Of a stretch of 64,000 bases of DNA, positions 46,676 to 58,605 are shown one piece after another; the stretch's first letter is position 1, and every line of letters begins with the position of its first letter. Both the position numbers and the translations under genes were made by a program. The notes beneath the pieces are model-generated. The model searched no databases. It was given only the letters and a program-made list of their open reading frames with translations, and was not told the origin of the DNA. The stretch comes from Sphaerosporella brunnea (Eukaryota > Ascomycota > Pezizomycetes > Pezizales > Pyronemataceae). The stretch is from the NCBI GenBank assembly GCA_008704415.1, contig VXIS01000042.1, positions 62,001-126,000 of the forward strand, given 5' to 3'.

Positions 46676-47500
46676 TCAGGTCTGCTCCTGTTCCATTTCC
46701 TCAATGCTCTTCCAGCAATCACCCTCTTTATCCCATCCTAGCATTTTCAGTGGAATTCCGAACGTCTTCAGCATCAGCCCCATGCCCCACTCTTCATCTG
46801 TCTTCTTCGCTTCTTCCTCCCTCTCATCTTCCCCTCCAATCCCTTCATCTCTGTCTTCGCCATCTTCATCATTTCTTCTCTTCGGCTCCTCTTCATCCCA
46901 ACCAAAGCTCTTTTTTCCGCCTCCCATCAGCGCTCTCCACCCATCACCGCCTGGTCCACCGAGTTGATTGACCTTATCACCCGCAATCCCAAACAAGGTA
47001 TCGGCAGCAGCTCTAGCAGCCAATCTCCACTTGCGAATGGACGCAACAAGATCCTCGTCGCCTTGTGGATTTGCCTCGAGCGCAACAGCCTGCGTAACCG
47101 TTTCCAGTGACTGCTTTGCCGCACGGATCTCTGATAGCAGTGCGGTATGCTTCTTCTGTGCTGCGGCGAGCTCGGGGTCTGAAGGGGCCGAAGTCAAAGA
47201 CAGCGATTTGCGGCGGGGCGGACGAATGATTGACTTCTCTAGCGGCCTTTTGGCAGATGACAATGAAGCTTTACTGGCGAGGGGGGACGGAGGGAGGGGA
47301 TTTTCGGAGGGCGGGGGGAACGAAGTGGTGATAGATTTAGTGGAGGGGGGTGTGGGGAGGCTAAAAGTCGGTGGTGTGCTGCTGCCGCTGGGAGGCCGAT
47401 TGATGAGCGGCGAACGGAAAGGCTTTTTTAGGGTTGAACTGGCTGAGAGTCGACGCCGCTTGGGCGGCGGTGGGGCGGGAGTACCAGGTGGCTCTGCCAT
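46676..47500 (-). CDS. Sfr1/Mei5-like recombination accessory protein
   Basis: Single exon of 274 residues. The first third is disordered and rich in Pro, Ser and Lys, with the motif KRRRLSASSTLKKPFRSPLI; the KPFRSP block is the best-known N-terminal signature of Sfr1/Mei5/Dds20 proteins. The middle is a coiled coil (DPELAAAQKKHTALLSEIRA, then AKQSLETVTQAVALE). The C-terminal part has conserved-looking WRLAARAAADTLF and EWGMGLMLKTFGIPLKMLGW segments, the latter like the family's terminal helix. Sfr1 with Swi5 stimulates Rad51 and Dmc1 strand exchange in the nucleus. An acidic and repetitive stretch (EDGEDRDEGIGGEDEREEE) separates the two. ATG is in a caacc-like context and unambiguous. Confidence 0.75.
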   Translation of the reverse strand: MAEPPGTPAPPPPKRRRLSASSTLKKPFRSPLINRPPSGSSTPPTFSLPTPPSTKSITTSFPPPSENPLPPSPLASKASLSSAKRPLEKSIIRPPRRKSLSLTSAPSDPELAAAQKKHTALLSEIRAAKQSLETVTQAVALEANPQGDEDLVASIRKWRLAARAAADTLFGIAGDKVNQLGGPGGDGWRALMGGGKKSFGWDEEEPKRRNDEDGEDRDEGIGGEDEREEEAKKTDEEWGMGLMLKTFGIPLKMLGWDKEGDCWKSIEEMEQEQT

Positions 47501-48044
47501 GGCAACAATGTGGTGATGGTTGTCGAGGTCTGAAGCTGGTGGTGGTTAAGTGGAAGAGCTTCACGTCATCGACTAACACGACGCGTCGGGTCACGAGATC
47601 GCGTGATTCAAAGTTTAAGTTAGCAAGACACGCAACTTCAAACACCTGGTCACACAGCGACTTCACAACCTCAAGGCTTATCGCATTCGTGGAAGCATTC
47701 GAGTGATATTACATGATTGAAAAATACATTCACTGGGCATCCCAATGTTTCCGTGCCACATGAATTTACAACATAGGATCAAATAGAAAAAGTGGACCTG
47801 CAAACAGTCTTGGGTGGCGCGGCTACGCGCATTTATTGGTAAACTCCAAACGGGTTGTAGCATGCCTTGTTTTTTGGATGTGAAGAAGCATGGCGCCGCA
47901 GGCGGCTACGCATGAGATTATTTCAATAAGGCGGCGGACAGGAACGGGCGGGGGTCTGCCATAGTCTACACACACACATCGCCCGGGTTTTGAGAACGGC
48001 GACTGTAGTATACAAAAGCGTCTGCATTTAATTCCAGGCCTGTA
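47501..48044. other. Spacer upstream of the SFR1-like gene
   Basis: Promoter side of the SFR1-like gene. No gene seen. A segment near 47889-47925 (atggcgccgcaggcggctac) loosely resembles the core of the dispersed repeat but is too diverged to call. Confidence 0.35.
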
Positions 48045-48370
48045 AATAATAATAATAATCATAGGAGTATACCGCATAAACTCAGAAACAAGAGACTCGA
48101 CGGCGCGAATAGAAGAATAGAAAATTGTGTGAGGTGCGGGTGATATTGGTAAATGCATACCGGGAGCCGAACAAAGTTCACCACTACTTGCCACTGGCAC
48201 GGTGTTTTTTGGAGAGAGGACGTTCGGATGCCGTGGGCCCTGCACACCACTTTCACAAATCCGCGAATATGGTATTAGATTTCATCCACACCTCACACGT
48301 TTTTCCACTGTTCTATTCGCGCCGTCGAGTCTCTTGTTTCTGAGTGTATGCGGTAATAATGATAATAATA
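48045..48370. repeat. Palindromic element with AAT-repeat flanks
   Basis: The left arm (48071-48145) and right arm (48282-48355) are inverted copies: both contain ctcagaaacaagagactcga and cggcgcgaatagaa, followed by similar gtgtgaggtg sequences. On the outer side of each arm is an (AAT)n/(ATT)n microsatellite (48045-48060 and 48355-48370), so the whole block is roughly symmetrical, about 325 bp. The 136-bp centre has no frame of note. Size and symmetry suit a MITE or a fold-back element. Confidence 0.65.
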
Positions 48371-51300
48371 AAAAGGAATCCTCGGTTGGAGTCTTCCTGC
48401 GACGATTTTGCACCAGTGGCAAGAGGATGGTATTGTCAAAGGCCGGTAGCCGTACGGCGGCGAGGTCGTGCAACTTGCTTTATGTTTGCTCCAGTGTCTC
48501 TTAGTTGGTGCTCAGTGATTCTGGTCGAGCCCTCCTCAAGCAATAAAAATGGACATGCCGTGCATTAGGGATTGGGGTGGGGGGACGATCGAGGAAATGC
48601 GAGTCGCTCCGGCCGCCGGTTATTGTTGGAAAGCTCAACGACGTCCAAGTGCCACGGAGAAATCATTCGAAGTAACGGTAAATAAATGGCTTATTGCTAG
48701 TATATCGAGCGCGGCGGGAGGCAAAAATCTGTTTCTTCCAAAGACAGCCACGAGAAGCAAAGGGGGTGTGAGCTGTGCGCACCTGAAACTCTTTTGCTGC
48801 TCCAGGCGTCTCAGTTGTCGAGCAAGCTGAAAGCCTCCATGTTCAGGCAATTCAGAGCCTGGATGCCGTTGCCGTCAGACAACGGATGAACTTCATTCCT
48901 CGGTGTGACGCACGGCGAAACCTGATCTGCCGCGTGTGCCGTGATGTTGACCAACGCCGCTTGTGAACTCCAAAGGATGAACAAATGAATGCTCTTGTAC
49001 GTCTGGCCCAAAAACCGAGATGTCGAATGGGTGTGCTGGAGGCCGGGGAAAAAGGCCCATGCGGACTCACAACAAAGAAACCCCTTCATCCTTGGTGGAG
49101 TACTTGATGGTGGCAGCGATGTTGCGTTTAGGATCGAAACAGTGGCCGTGGATCCCTCCGTTCTTCCCCCGCCATGCGCGGCCGTGGTATTTCTGGCCAT
49201 CCATCCACACTGCTGTGCTGGCCATATATCCAATCACTTATCTCCAATCAACCTGCATGGCCCATCAGTTTAGGCAAAGCTTGTTCGGGGAGGCAGATAT
49301 CTCAACACACATGTGTGGCAGCGTTGGATGTTTTTTAAGCCGTCAAACCCCACCACGTGACGACATCCCGATACTGCGGTCACCGACTCACAATCGTTAT
49401 CTAAGGTTTTTGGGGTGTCTCTTGTGGGGTTCCAAGAGCGGCTATGGTTGCCGTTTGCAAATTCGGTGCGGACGGGTCAGCGGACGCAGTGTATCCCAGG
49501 CGTGCAGTATGTTGATAGAAATCCGTCGGGCCAGCAAGCAGCCGGGACTGTGTGATGCTGTATGATGCTGTATTCCGTGTCATCACCACCGGGGTTGCAC
49601 CCCAATTCCAACTCTTGTTCCAGATCAACGTACCAGCTTCGACTACCGGACACTGTACTCCGTTACTGTTACTATTTCTGTTGATCAACATGCAGAAGCA
49701 GTTCTCCCGGCATAGCATGTGGGTCGTTTCCCCTCCACATGCTTTGAATCGGCTGGAATCGGTTAGTGATATCCAATAGTAAGCTGCGTGAGATCTCGTC
49801 CATGCGGTCTCAGGTAAGGGGGCGCCCTTTGCTCTTCCAACCCCAGAGTTTTCGCCGCTCGCTTGATTCCGCCCCCGTGCCCCGCCGCGCTCCCCTTCGG
49901 TCGGACCCGACGCCATACGCTCTCTTACATATTGGATTTGGATGCCGGATAAATCTCTGATGGTGGCCTCTAGATCTAACATGTCAGCCCATGAAGCTCA
50001 AAAATCTGCCCAGATTCCGCACGGTCGTATGATGCACCGGCATGCAGAAGCTTGAGATTTTCACGGGGATTGCAGAAGTAGGATCAGGTGGATTAACTCC
50101 TCTACATACGTACAGAAAGATGGGTGGATGGGCATGGCCCATGGGTGACATCTTAGCAATTCTTAGGGCGAGCGGAGGATTCTGCATAACCGAGCTCGAG
50201 GCCGAGGTATGTATCTCGGGAATCCCGCGGCGAGGAAGAACATTGTTCCTGATCTCCTATCGATATCTGTCCCCTTGATGCTACCTACTTCACAACGTGC
50301 AGACACGGCCTAACATCATAACAACAAGATCTTCAGCCACGTCCTCCTCGTCGTATCAGGCCGCGAAGCCCACTGTCCGCATAACACGGCAACAACAGTT
50401 TTGGGGGGGTGGATCAACGCAAGCGGATAACAAGGCTAAGCATTTTGAGAGTGGAAAGAAGCTTACAACAGTTTGCAGCTTGCATTGCATCCGAGTGCAG
50501 GATTGGCAGGGTTTGCTGCTCCATTCCTTTCAGGCCATTCGCACGCGTCTCGTTAGGATTTGGACTATGGATTGTGTCCGGCTGTCTCGCGAAAGGAGAT
50601 ATTCAGAACGAGTTGTTGGTGGTGGTGGTGGTGGTTGTTGGCAGATAGCAGCTGAGGCGTACCACCAGGCTAGACAAGCTCAAGGGAGCCCCGAAAACAT
50701 CGACATGCAGCCAACAATGCAGCCGTCCTGCCAAAGAAGAGAAGGCGCGGTCAGAGGCGCGTGCAACAAACAGCTGCTCTAAAAAGGGTCCGGCAGTTGA
50801 CGCAGATCGACGCCGTCCTTATCTCGAGATCCCTCTGCACTGCACTCTACTCTATTTACCCGCTGCTTGTGTACCTGGGTACATACGGCGTGCAGACCAC
50901 ACCTCCTCGTATGCATATGGCGAAACACGCCTTTCTCAGCCATTCGAGCAGCAGCACAGTAGCGCCTTTGAGCACGGGGCGATTTGATTGATAATTGGTC
51001 CCTGCCCGCGTATACGTAAACCTGCATGCGAGGATCGTGACCAGCGGGGTTCATCAGGATGGAGGGGAGAGAGAGCGGACGGTGCGGCCTGTCTGCAAGG
51101 CGCAAAGATATCAGCGATGACGAGACTTCGTTTTCTAATGGCGAGGGCGGGACGAGACGAGACGAGGCGAGGCGAAGGATCTGGAAGGTGAAGAAGAAGA
51201 AACACAAGACGTAAGGTAACCGCGTCAGACAACAAAAGATCTCTTGGTCGCCGTTTCTGTCGTCAGATCTCTCAACAACCAAATTCTTGTCCAACCAACC

Positions 51301-52268
51301 ATCATTAGCCGTCGCCACTGAATCGGACAAATCAGTTTTGTCCACAAATGCAGCCCGCAACCACTAGACAAAACGTTGTGCATCATGTGTCACTGCACTT
51401 GTTGAGGGCTGCAGATGCAACATCTCCGAAGCATCCCCGAGAGTGTTAGTGCGGAGTTGATCAACAAAATATAAGGGCTTTTAAGGCTGCAACTTCTATA
51501 TCTGCTTTTCTTCTTTGTGCTGACGTCCTGACGCTCACGCGGGCATGCTGGATTGATTGGAATTCGATTTGCCACCCCTCGTTTGCCGTGACAATTGGGA
51601 ATTTGCTGTACGTACCTATAAATCTGTTTTTTTTTTGATCTAGTTCGTGGGGTATTAGCCACCGCCGCGGCAGCGCGCCTAGACCTCATATTCCGTCATG
51701 ATGAATGACTGAACGTAACACTGTAGTGGTCCCGAATTGCATGCCAAACCAGTCACAGAAACTTCGCCGCCGTGATCACCAGGTGATGCCCAGGACCCTC
51801 GAGCTCATGTGGGCCTAGCGCGGCATGGGCTTTGTCCAGAATCGCCAGGCCAGATAAACTTCCCCCCCGTCCCCGCCCCTTGTTTCTTGGCCTGGAGGCT
51901 GTTGAAGTCAATGCTTGCAGACCTGGATAAACTCCTGTCCGCTTTTCGGATCTTATTCCATCCACGATCCGTCAACGTCCTTCAGCAGAAGTTCAGCTGC
52001 GAAAGGTGCTGTAACCTTGGGGGTGGCTGGACGCTAACATCTTTGCCCCTCCACCCTATTAGTTATCCCCCACCGCCATGACCGGCGATATGATTAGATT
52101 ACGACTTGTGCCGCTGGCCCTCTTTCCCCCAGAGGATAGTCCTGCCTTTCCTCGACGGCGTGGGATGCATGAATGCGTGAACCCTGAGTTGTCTATCCTT
52201 TTGGTTACAATTTACAACGCACGACACGATGCAGCTACTGAATGCAAGGAGTAAGGACATACAGAACA
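48371..52268. other. Gene-poor region
   Basis: Nearly 4 kb with no supported gene. Minus-strand frames over 48811-49233 and 50779-51360 are long but lack domains or reliable starts. A (GGT)n tract is at about 50616-50636 and a purine-rich gagacgagacgaggcgaggcg stretch at about 51154-51175. Confidence 0.4.
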
Positions 52269-52310
52269 AAGGCGCAAGCGGCCAAATACAGCATGATTAA
52301 AACAGAACAA
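52269..52310 (+). repeat. Dispersed SINE-like repeat, copy 3 (core only)
   Basis: The core ggcgcaagcggccaaataca followed by gcatgattaaaac matches the 3' core of copies at 37.4 and 40.2 kb, here without a long A tail and with one side of the ggccgc hairpin changed to ggcgc. Flanks on both sides carry acagaacaaagg (52261-52272 and 52303-52314), which could be a target-site duplication of about 12 bases. Confidence 0.45.
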
Positions 52311-53295
52311 AGGCGGGCCAGCAAAGAAGGGAAAAAGATGGAAAACATCCACAACCACCGTTCATCACCCGCGTTTGCCGGCCGGCGATCATTCCGGCCT
52401 AGGCCAGTTAGACGAGTTCGATCCATCTATGATGTTTACCTAAAAAACCAAAAACCTGGTGTTTGGTTTCCATGACGATGGGGATTCACGGTTTTTGCAT
52501 GGGGGTGTGTGTGTGTGTGGAGTACGTAGGTGGCCCGGGAGTAGCGCGTTTGGAAATCAGCAGGAATGTTGCGTTACAGTTATGCTTAGACGTTGAATTA
52601 GGGTTATCAGTTCTGCAACACGGAATACATCATAGAGGACAAGATGGTGCAGCAAAGTAGGGTCCCCAGTATGTCCTGATAAGCCTTGGTCCAATGAACG
52701 TGGGTTATTCTATACGAGAGGGAGCACCCATCCAACCGTGTGCGCCATCCAGGCTGCGTGGTGCATCCAGGAGCTATCAAAGCATCCAGGCTCCAGACCG
52801 CCGAAACGCCGCTTTCTGCGAGTGCGGTTGGGTTGAGGTGGGGGGACGGCTCGCAAATCTGATGGTGAAAAAAAAGATGTGGATGATGAGCTGGAAGAAG
52901 CAAGAACAAAAGAAATAAAAGAAAGTTGTCTCAAACAAAGTGCCGGTGACCATACATGCAGCAGCATAAAGCAGCATACAGCATACGGCATACAGCAGCA
53001 TCACCCTCGCTGGCCCCCATACCCTTTTTTTCGCGGATGGAGGGGTGGCGACGGACACGGCCTGGGGGATGGTGTTGAGTCGACGACGCCGGTGATGCAT
53101 GGCGGGGTTTGCACAATTCCCTACCACCCACCACCCACCCACTGTGACCCACACACGCCTCGGCGTTCGGTGATATCGGCCAGGTCTACGTACCACATGT
53201 CCTGACGTTCTTAGCCCGGAGCACAGCGTTCCAAGATCAACATCCGCTCCTGCGCAGAGACGCTATGGCAACACGGAAAACTTGCTAGCAAGCAG

Positions 53296-53301
53296 TATAA
53301 A
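53296..53301 (+). promoter_or_regulatory. TATA box of the 53475 gene
   Basis: TATAAA in the context gcagTATAAAGGG, 174 bases upstream of the ATG at 53475. The sequence after it is CT-rich and then A-rich just before the start, as in strongly expressed fungal genes. Confidence 0.5.
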
Positions 53302-53474
53302 GGGCCCTCCGCCCTTCCGCCTTTGTTGCCAAACTCAACCATCCACCAGCTCACTCCAAACCTTCGCACCGCTCTCGAACCTTCTCCGCAAGCTTCACAC
53401 AAGAACGCAACCGTTTAAAAAGAATCCTTTGCTGCAAGAGACAATCCGCAATCCCTCAACTTTATCAATCCGCA

Positions 53475-53801
53475 ATGTCTTCCACCACCCAACAGACCAC
53501 CACCGCCCAGATTGCCGGAATTCGCCGCCCATCCACCTTCCTCACTCTGGTCCCTGTCCAGAGCGCGAGCTACCCTAAGGCTCCCCCGAAGTCTCCTGAG
53601 CTTCCCACTGCTGCCATCCCCGCCGCCATCTACGACGTTGCCCCGATATCTCCTCCGCTCTCTCCCACTGAAGCTGAGCTGAAGCCTGTTCGACGAGCAA
53701 GCAGCATCTCTTCCGTGGGCGACAAGCAGCGATTCCTCAAGCTCAACCCTGTTTTCTGGGGCGGAATTCCCGGCGAGGACGACTTCGCCATTGAGGACTA
53801 A
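53475..53801 (+). CDS. Small conserved fungal protein, function unknown
   Basis: Single exon, 108 residues, ATG in a good context (cgcaATGT). The sequence is rich in Pro, Ser, Thr and Ala, with an SP-rich middle (YDVAPISPPLSPTEAELKPV), a basic RRASS site (potential PKA-type phosphorylation) and the C-terminal block RFLKLNPVFWGGIPGEDDFA. A similar end (RFLKLxPVxxGGxPG followed by acidic residues) occurs in a group of short ascomycete proteins of unknown role; this is recollection, not a search. Codon use is biased to C-ending codons and a TATA box precedes it, so it is probably highly expressed. No membrane segment or signal peptide. T-rich 3' region follows. Confidence 0.7.
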   Translation: MSSTTQQTTTAQIAGIRRPSTFLTLVPVQSASYPKAPPKSPELPTAAIPAAIYDVAPISPPLSPTEAELKPVRRASSISSVGDKQRFLKLNPVFWGGIPGEDDFAIED

Positions 53802-56571
53802 ACGCCCTCACTGACGACCTGACATCTATTCATTTTTCATCAAAACCTCATTGTAACGGGTTACGGCGTCCTTTGTGTCCGAGGCGGTCCATTTTTCACT
53901 CGGATGGGTTTCTTGTCACGGTTATCGTTCGGGATTGGGTGTGTCGTTTGTGCTTTTGCGCGCAGTCTGGTCTTTGTCAATGGGGTTCCGTAAAGGAGTT
54001 TATCTATTTCCTTTTTTTTTTTTTTCTTTTCATGGATTCGTCTGATTTGTTCATGATTTGATGTTTATCGGTTTTTTTCTGGAGGGTTTGTCGGTTGATT
54101 TCGGGCAATCGTTTGTTTCGTTTCTTCATGCCGTGTTGGTTTTTGCTTGGTCCGCGATTTCTTCCACGTGCTTTCTGTTCTTTCTTCCTTTGTCCCGCTT
54201 TTAAAATCATCCGACATATATATATCATTACTAGGCTTTCTGAACATAAATATGATGTGTAACCTTGGGAATACCACGATTGTTATTATTATTATTAGGT
54301 ATTATCATTTTGTGACAAACATATATTGCTTGCAGATGCCTGTGAAACGGTGTCGGTATGCGGGGGGTTGCGATTTGAAGAACGCGATGAAACCATCCCC
54401 TCGACCCAGAGCGACCCATCGACCATATTTCTCCCTTCCAGTGACGCAATCGCAGTCCATGTACCTTCAGGAGTGCTGACGAAGGCGGACAAGCCGTAGC
54501 CGGAGTTTGCGGCCGCACGAACGGAACGAGCGAACGTTCGTTGCTGGAGGAAGCGGCGCGCATCACGGAGCGCTTAAAGTGCAATGCAACCGTGTCATCG
54601 CTGGGCGGTATCGTGAACCAATGGCTCGTTGAAGAGGAGGAGAAGAAGAAGAAGGAAAGAGTGGGATATTAATCATTGGTGCTTCTCACCGGCCCAGCCC
54701 AATTGTTATCAAACAAACCGAGAGGCCCAGACGCACGGCGGCAGCTTAGTGCCTTCAGAATTCAAATCTCGGACTTGGCGGTCGCTTAGGGAACTTCCTG
54801 GGGTATGGAAACAGTATGGCTCCAGTACAAGGGCCCTCAGAAGGGGAAAGAGAGCCGGCTGCAAGAGATTTGGTTGAACCAGATCTCGGTTGTGCAATGC
54901 GCATCACTCACGGGACGGCGACGGGCAGCATGTATCTAGGCCGTGGGCGGGAGTGTGTCTATTTGCCACGTCTCAACGGCGGCAGCGGCGGCGGAGGCGG
55001 CGGCGGCAGACGGATTGCAACACACAGCGAGTTCGAGCATTTGTGTGAGCCTCCCGAAGGCCGCCTTTTTTTTTTTTTTTTTTGTTTTCATCCTTTCAAT
55101 GGATTTGACCGTCGAATGATCGGCGTTGGCCTTTTTATTTCGCGAGTGTTAATTGATGACGCTGCGCGGATTGTTCTTTTTTAATTTAATCTAATCGCGA
55201 CAAGATTGGCTGACGAGCCCACTCCACTGCGCCAACCCGCTTTCAAAGCGTACGCCGAATCTGGGTCGCGAAGAGTGCCGGGCCAGCTACTCTCCTCTGA
55301 GGAAAGCTCCCTTCTCTCGGCCTCGTGTCGTGCTTGGCCCCCGGGAGTCTGTGAGGAGCCCCAACGACACAACATGTGCTGACAGGAGCGGAGAGAACGA
55401 GCGAGAAGCAAACAGATCTTCATGTTGTTGGCGCTGTTGGTGGAGTGGTGGCTCGACCGGCAGCATTCAATTCGGCCTGGCACCTCGAATCCATAACAAC
55501 CCCAGGCAGCAGCAGAGGAAGTAGCAGCAGAAGGAGCCGCAGAAAAACAGCAGCATGTACAATGACAATCCAGCATCAAGAACTCAAAGAAGGAGACGAT
55601 AAATATGGATATTGCTTGTCAACGCTGTCAACGCTGTCAACGATACTTCCATGGCACGCTGGGCTAGTTACCCAACTCCAACAGCCCGAACAATGCCAAT
55701 CACGACCAACAAAGATTGCCCTTCTCCACGAGCCTCTCCTCATCTCTCCACCCACACTGCGCATCTCCGCTCCCACCTTCTTATCCCCAACCCAGTGCCT
55801 GTCAACTTCTCCTCTCTCCCCCTAACCCAGCATCCCGCCACACTAAAGTCTTCGCAAGGTCAAGTTGAACGGTGGTTGCCATTGGTATTGGCATAGGCGC
55901 TGTGCTGTGTCTGTGAGCCCATATCCCAACTCGAACTCATTAAACTTCCCTACCAACCATCCCCCAAGTAGCAACCAGCCTACCCAAAACCATACCCCAT
56001 ACCCATAACCTACCCCCCCCCCCAATAACTCATCACCGCCCGATTTCATAAAACATCTCTCTTCCTCGACAACCGTCCGTTCCTCTTCTCCCGCCCGCGT
56101 CGCGCCTCCCCGTCGTTCCTCGAATCGCCGCTCCCCGACCCTCCGAACGAACGGCGCCTTCCTCCTCCCCTCCACAGGTTCAATCAGCGTGAGAAAGCTC
56201 AACCAAAACCTGTTTTCTCACAGGAAAGTTCGCGGTCGCTCCACCCTATTCGGAGTTCACTTGTTCAACCGCCGGGGTCCCAACCCCTACTCCGTTGGAT
56301 CGACGATCCGGGCGGCTACGTTTTTCTTCTCATTCTCCAGTCAAACAAAGCTGGAAATCCGCTCCCTACATCACAAAAAAAAAACTGCAGTCGGGACCTC
56401 ACAGTTTTTTTTCCCTTCTTTTAAATATTTTTTCCAACTGTCGTCCAGTCTTATCTAAGTCGTTTTAATCCCTTGCATCAAAGGGATCGTTGGTGTTTCG
56501 TCGCGAAAAAAAAAAAAAGGTCGAGAAAGCAGAGAAGCAGGAATCAAGGAAGAAGAAAAAAAAAAGGAGAG
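53802..56571. other. Spacer between the small protein gene and the PSR1-like gene
   Basis: T-rich 3' region (53802-54230), then possible exon-like sequence (54334-54672, see findings), a T run at about 55067-55083, a 9-bp tandem repeat (gtcaacgct, 55619-55645) and a CT/A-rich leader (55900-56570) with several homopolymers before the ATG at 56572. No complete gene is supported. Confidence 0.4.
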
Positions 56572-58605
56572 ATGGACTCGAAGGATCATCAGCCTCAAAG
56601 TGCGCACGCGACGAACGTGCCCAATCCTACAGCAGCACCTCCAGCGACCGAAGCTTCGAAATATGGTATGAGAACCAACTGTTTTCTGCATTTCCAACAA
56701 TCGGGTCCGTCTTGGGCCGCAAGGGTTGCCTCGCTGTTGGCTGTCTTCCTATCAGAGAGCACCCGTGGCTAGACGTGACTACCTAAATATGCTAGTCGGT
56801 ATCGCGGGACTTCATTTGCTAATCACAATTGCCGTACAGATTCAAAGGCTCAGCCCTCATCCGTAGCTCCAAATACCTCCACCATCCTCCCTACAGCTCC
56901 TAATGCCACGTCGGTCGACGAGCACAACTCGAACTCGTTGACAAACCCCCCACCATCTGCTTCGACCGGTTCAACAACCGAAGTTGCTTCAAACGCCTCT
57001 ACAGTTCCTCAGAAAGGATCGGCGTTAGCCGCGCCCGCACGACCATCATCAACCAAAATGTCGGATCCATCTCCGACATCGACCGCAAGCACCGCAGCCG
57101 CCGCTATGAGCGATAACGCATCGAATAGCAGCAAGCGAAAGCGAAGAAGGGATGGGGGAGGCGGTTCGAGCGTGAAGTCTGGGGGGCGGCCGCGAAAATC
57201 TGGAGGGATTGGGCGTTTGTTTACCGTCTTCCTCTGCTGTCGGAGCAGTGCTACAGCAGACGATGACGCGCAACCAGCTTCACGACTCGCGAACCAGAAG
57301 CGTGAACCCGATGCTGCGCGAAAGCCAACTCCGGTCAGCAAAGAACCCCCGGTCGCGAATGCACCGCAAAAAGACATTGGAGTGGTGGGCGGACCCCAGG
57401 AGGCAGAACTCGAGAAGATTTCTGAAAAGCCTAAGGAAGAAGTTACAGCGAGCGCAGCGGTACCTGCTCCTGCTAAAGTTTCGGTAGCCCCCAGCGGGTC
57501 AGAAAAGGCAGCAGAGATGGTGACTACTCCAGATGGAAAGGTCGACGAAAAGGGTCCCGAGACTCCCTCTACCACGCCTGCGGCCCCTCTCACGGTCGCG
57601 ATCCAATCGCCGACGCCTGCTGTGTCTCCTAGCGATGACCTTGACACCCTCCCGGAGGCTCCCATTGCGCCTCAACCGGCTCAGGCTGAGGAGACTGACA
57701 TGTCGGACACGGACACAATCGATGATGTGACCGGAGAGCCTTCTGGGCGCAAGGGAGCGGCTGCGCAGGTTCCGCTGCTCCCGACCTCCGTTGCTGAGAA
57801 AGAAGATATCGCGACAACGAACGATGAGGAGGAAGTGCATGGTCAACACGATGGAGCACTGGTGCAGAGTTCGGCTGGGAAGGATAGGCAACAATGGCTT
57901 CTGCCTCCTCTAAGGCCCGAGTTTGAGGGCAAAAAGTGCCTTGTGCTTGATCTCGACGAGACCTTGGTGCACAGCAGTTTCAAGGTGAGAGATTTCCGAT
58001 GGAATGTTTGGGCTGCTTGTTGACAATTGATTCAGCTACTGCATCAAGCCGATTTCACTATCCCAGTCGAGATTGAAGGTACCTTCCACAACGTCTACGT
58101 CATCAAGAGACCTGGAGTCGATCAGTTTATGAAGCGCGTCGGAGAGTTGTATGAGGTCGTAGTCTTCACGGCATCGGTTTCTAAGGTTCGTGTCCCCATG
58201 TCTGACATCAATCGTATCTGCAAGCTAATTCGGGCACCAGTACGGCGATCCACTTTTGGATCAGCTCGACATTCACCATGTTGTCCATCATAGGTTGTTC
58301 CGCGAGAGTTGTTTCAACCACCAGGGCAACTACGTCAAGGTTCGTAGCCAATATATTAAACCGCAAAGGAATGCTTACTCATAGTGTTATAGGATCTTTC
58401 TCAACTGGGCCGTGACCTTAAAGACACTATCATCATCGACAACTCTCCGACCTCTTACATCTTCCACCCTCAGCACGCCGTCCCGATTAGCAGCTGGTTC
58501 TCGGACGCCCATGACAACGAGCTCCTTGACTTGATCCCTGTCCTGGAAGATTTGTCTACGAGGGATGTGAATGATGTCAGCTTGGTTTTGGATGTTTCCC
58601 TATAG
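56572..58605 (+). CDS. PSR1-like NIF/CTD-type phosphatase
   Basis: Five exons: 56572-56665, 56840-57984, 58036-58185, 58241-58339 and 58393-58605, 566 residues. The first 395 residues are disordered and rich in Ser, Thr, Pro and Ala, with one basic patch ([12 protein letters not shown]) and a dicysteine motif ([16 protein letters not shown]). The catalytic domain begins with [14 protein letters not shown], where D402 and D404 are the phosphoaspartyl nucleophile and acid/base. It continues with [57 protein letters not shown] and [20 protein letters not shown]. These are HAD-type Ser/Thr phosphatases of the Psr1/Nem1/SCP group; yeast Psr1 is a palmitoylated plasma-membrane protein acting in sodium and general stress responses. 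Catalytic motifs are intact. Confidence 0.92.

Noticed and set aside
48811..49233. 140-residue minus-strand frame in the 47.5-53 kb spacer
   Set aside because: No family resemblance, no good leader and no splice partner; length is within chance for this composition.
50779..51360. 193-residue minus-strand frame
   Set aside because: Poor protein-like character (Arg/Ser/Leu scatter and a Phe run from a poly-A tract) and no domain.
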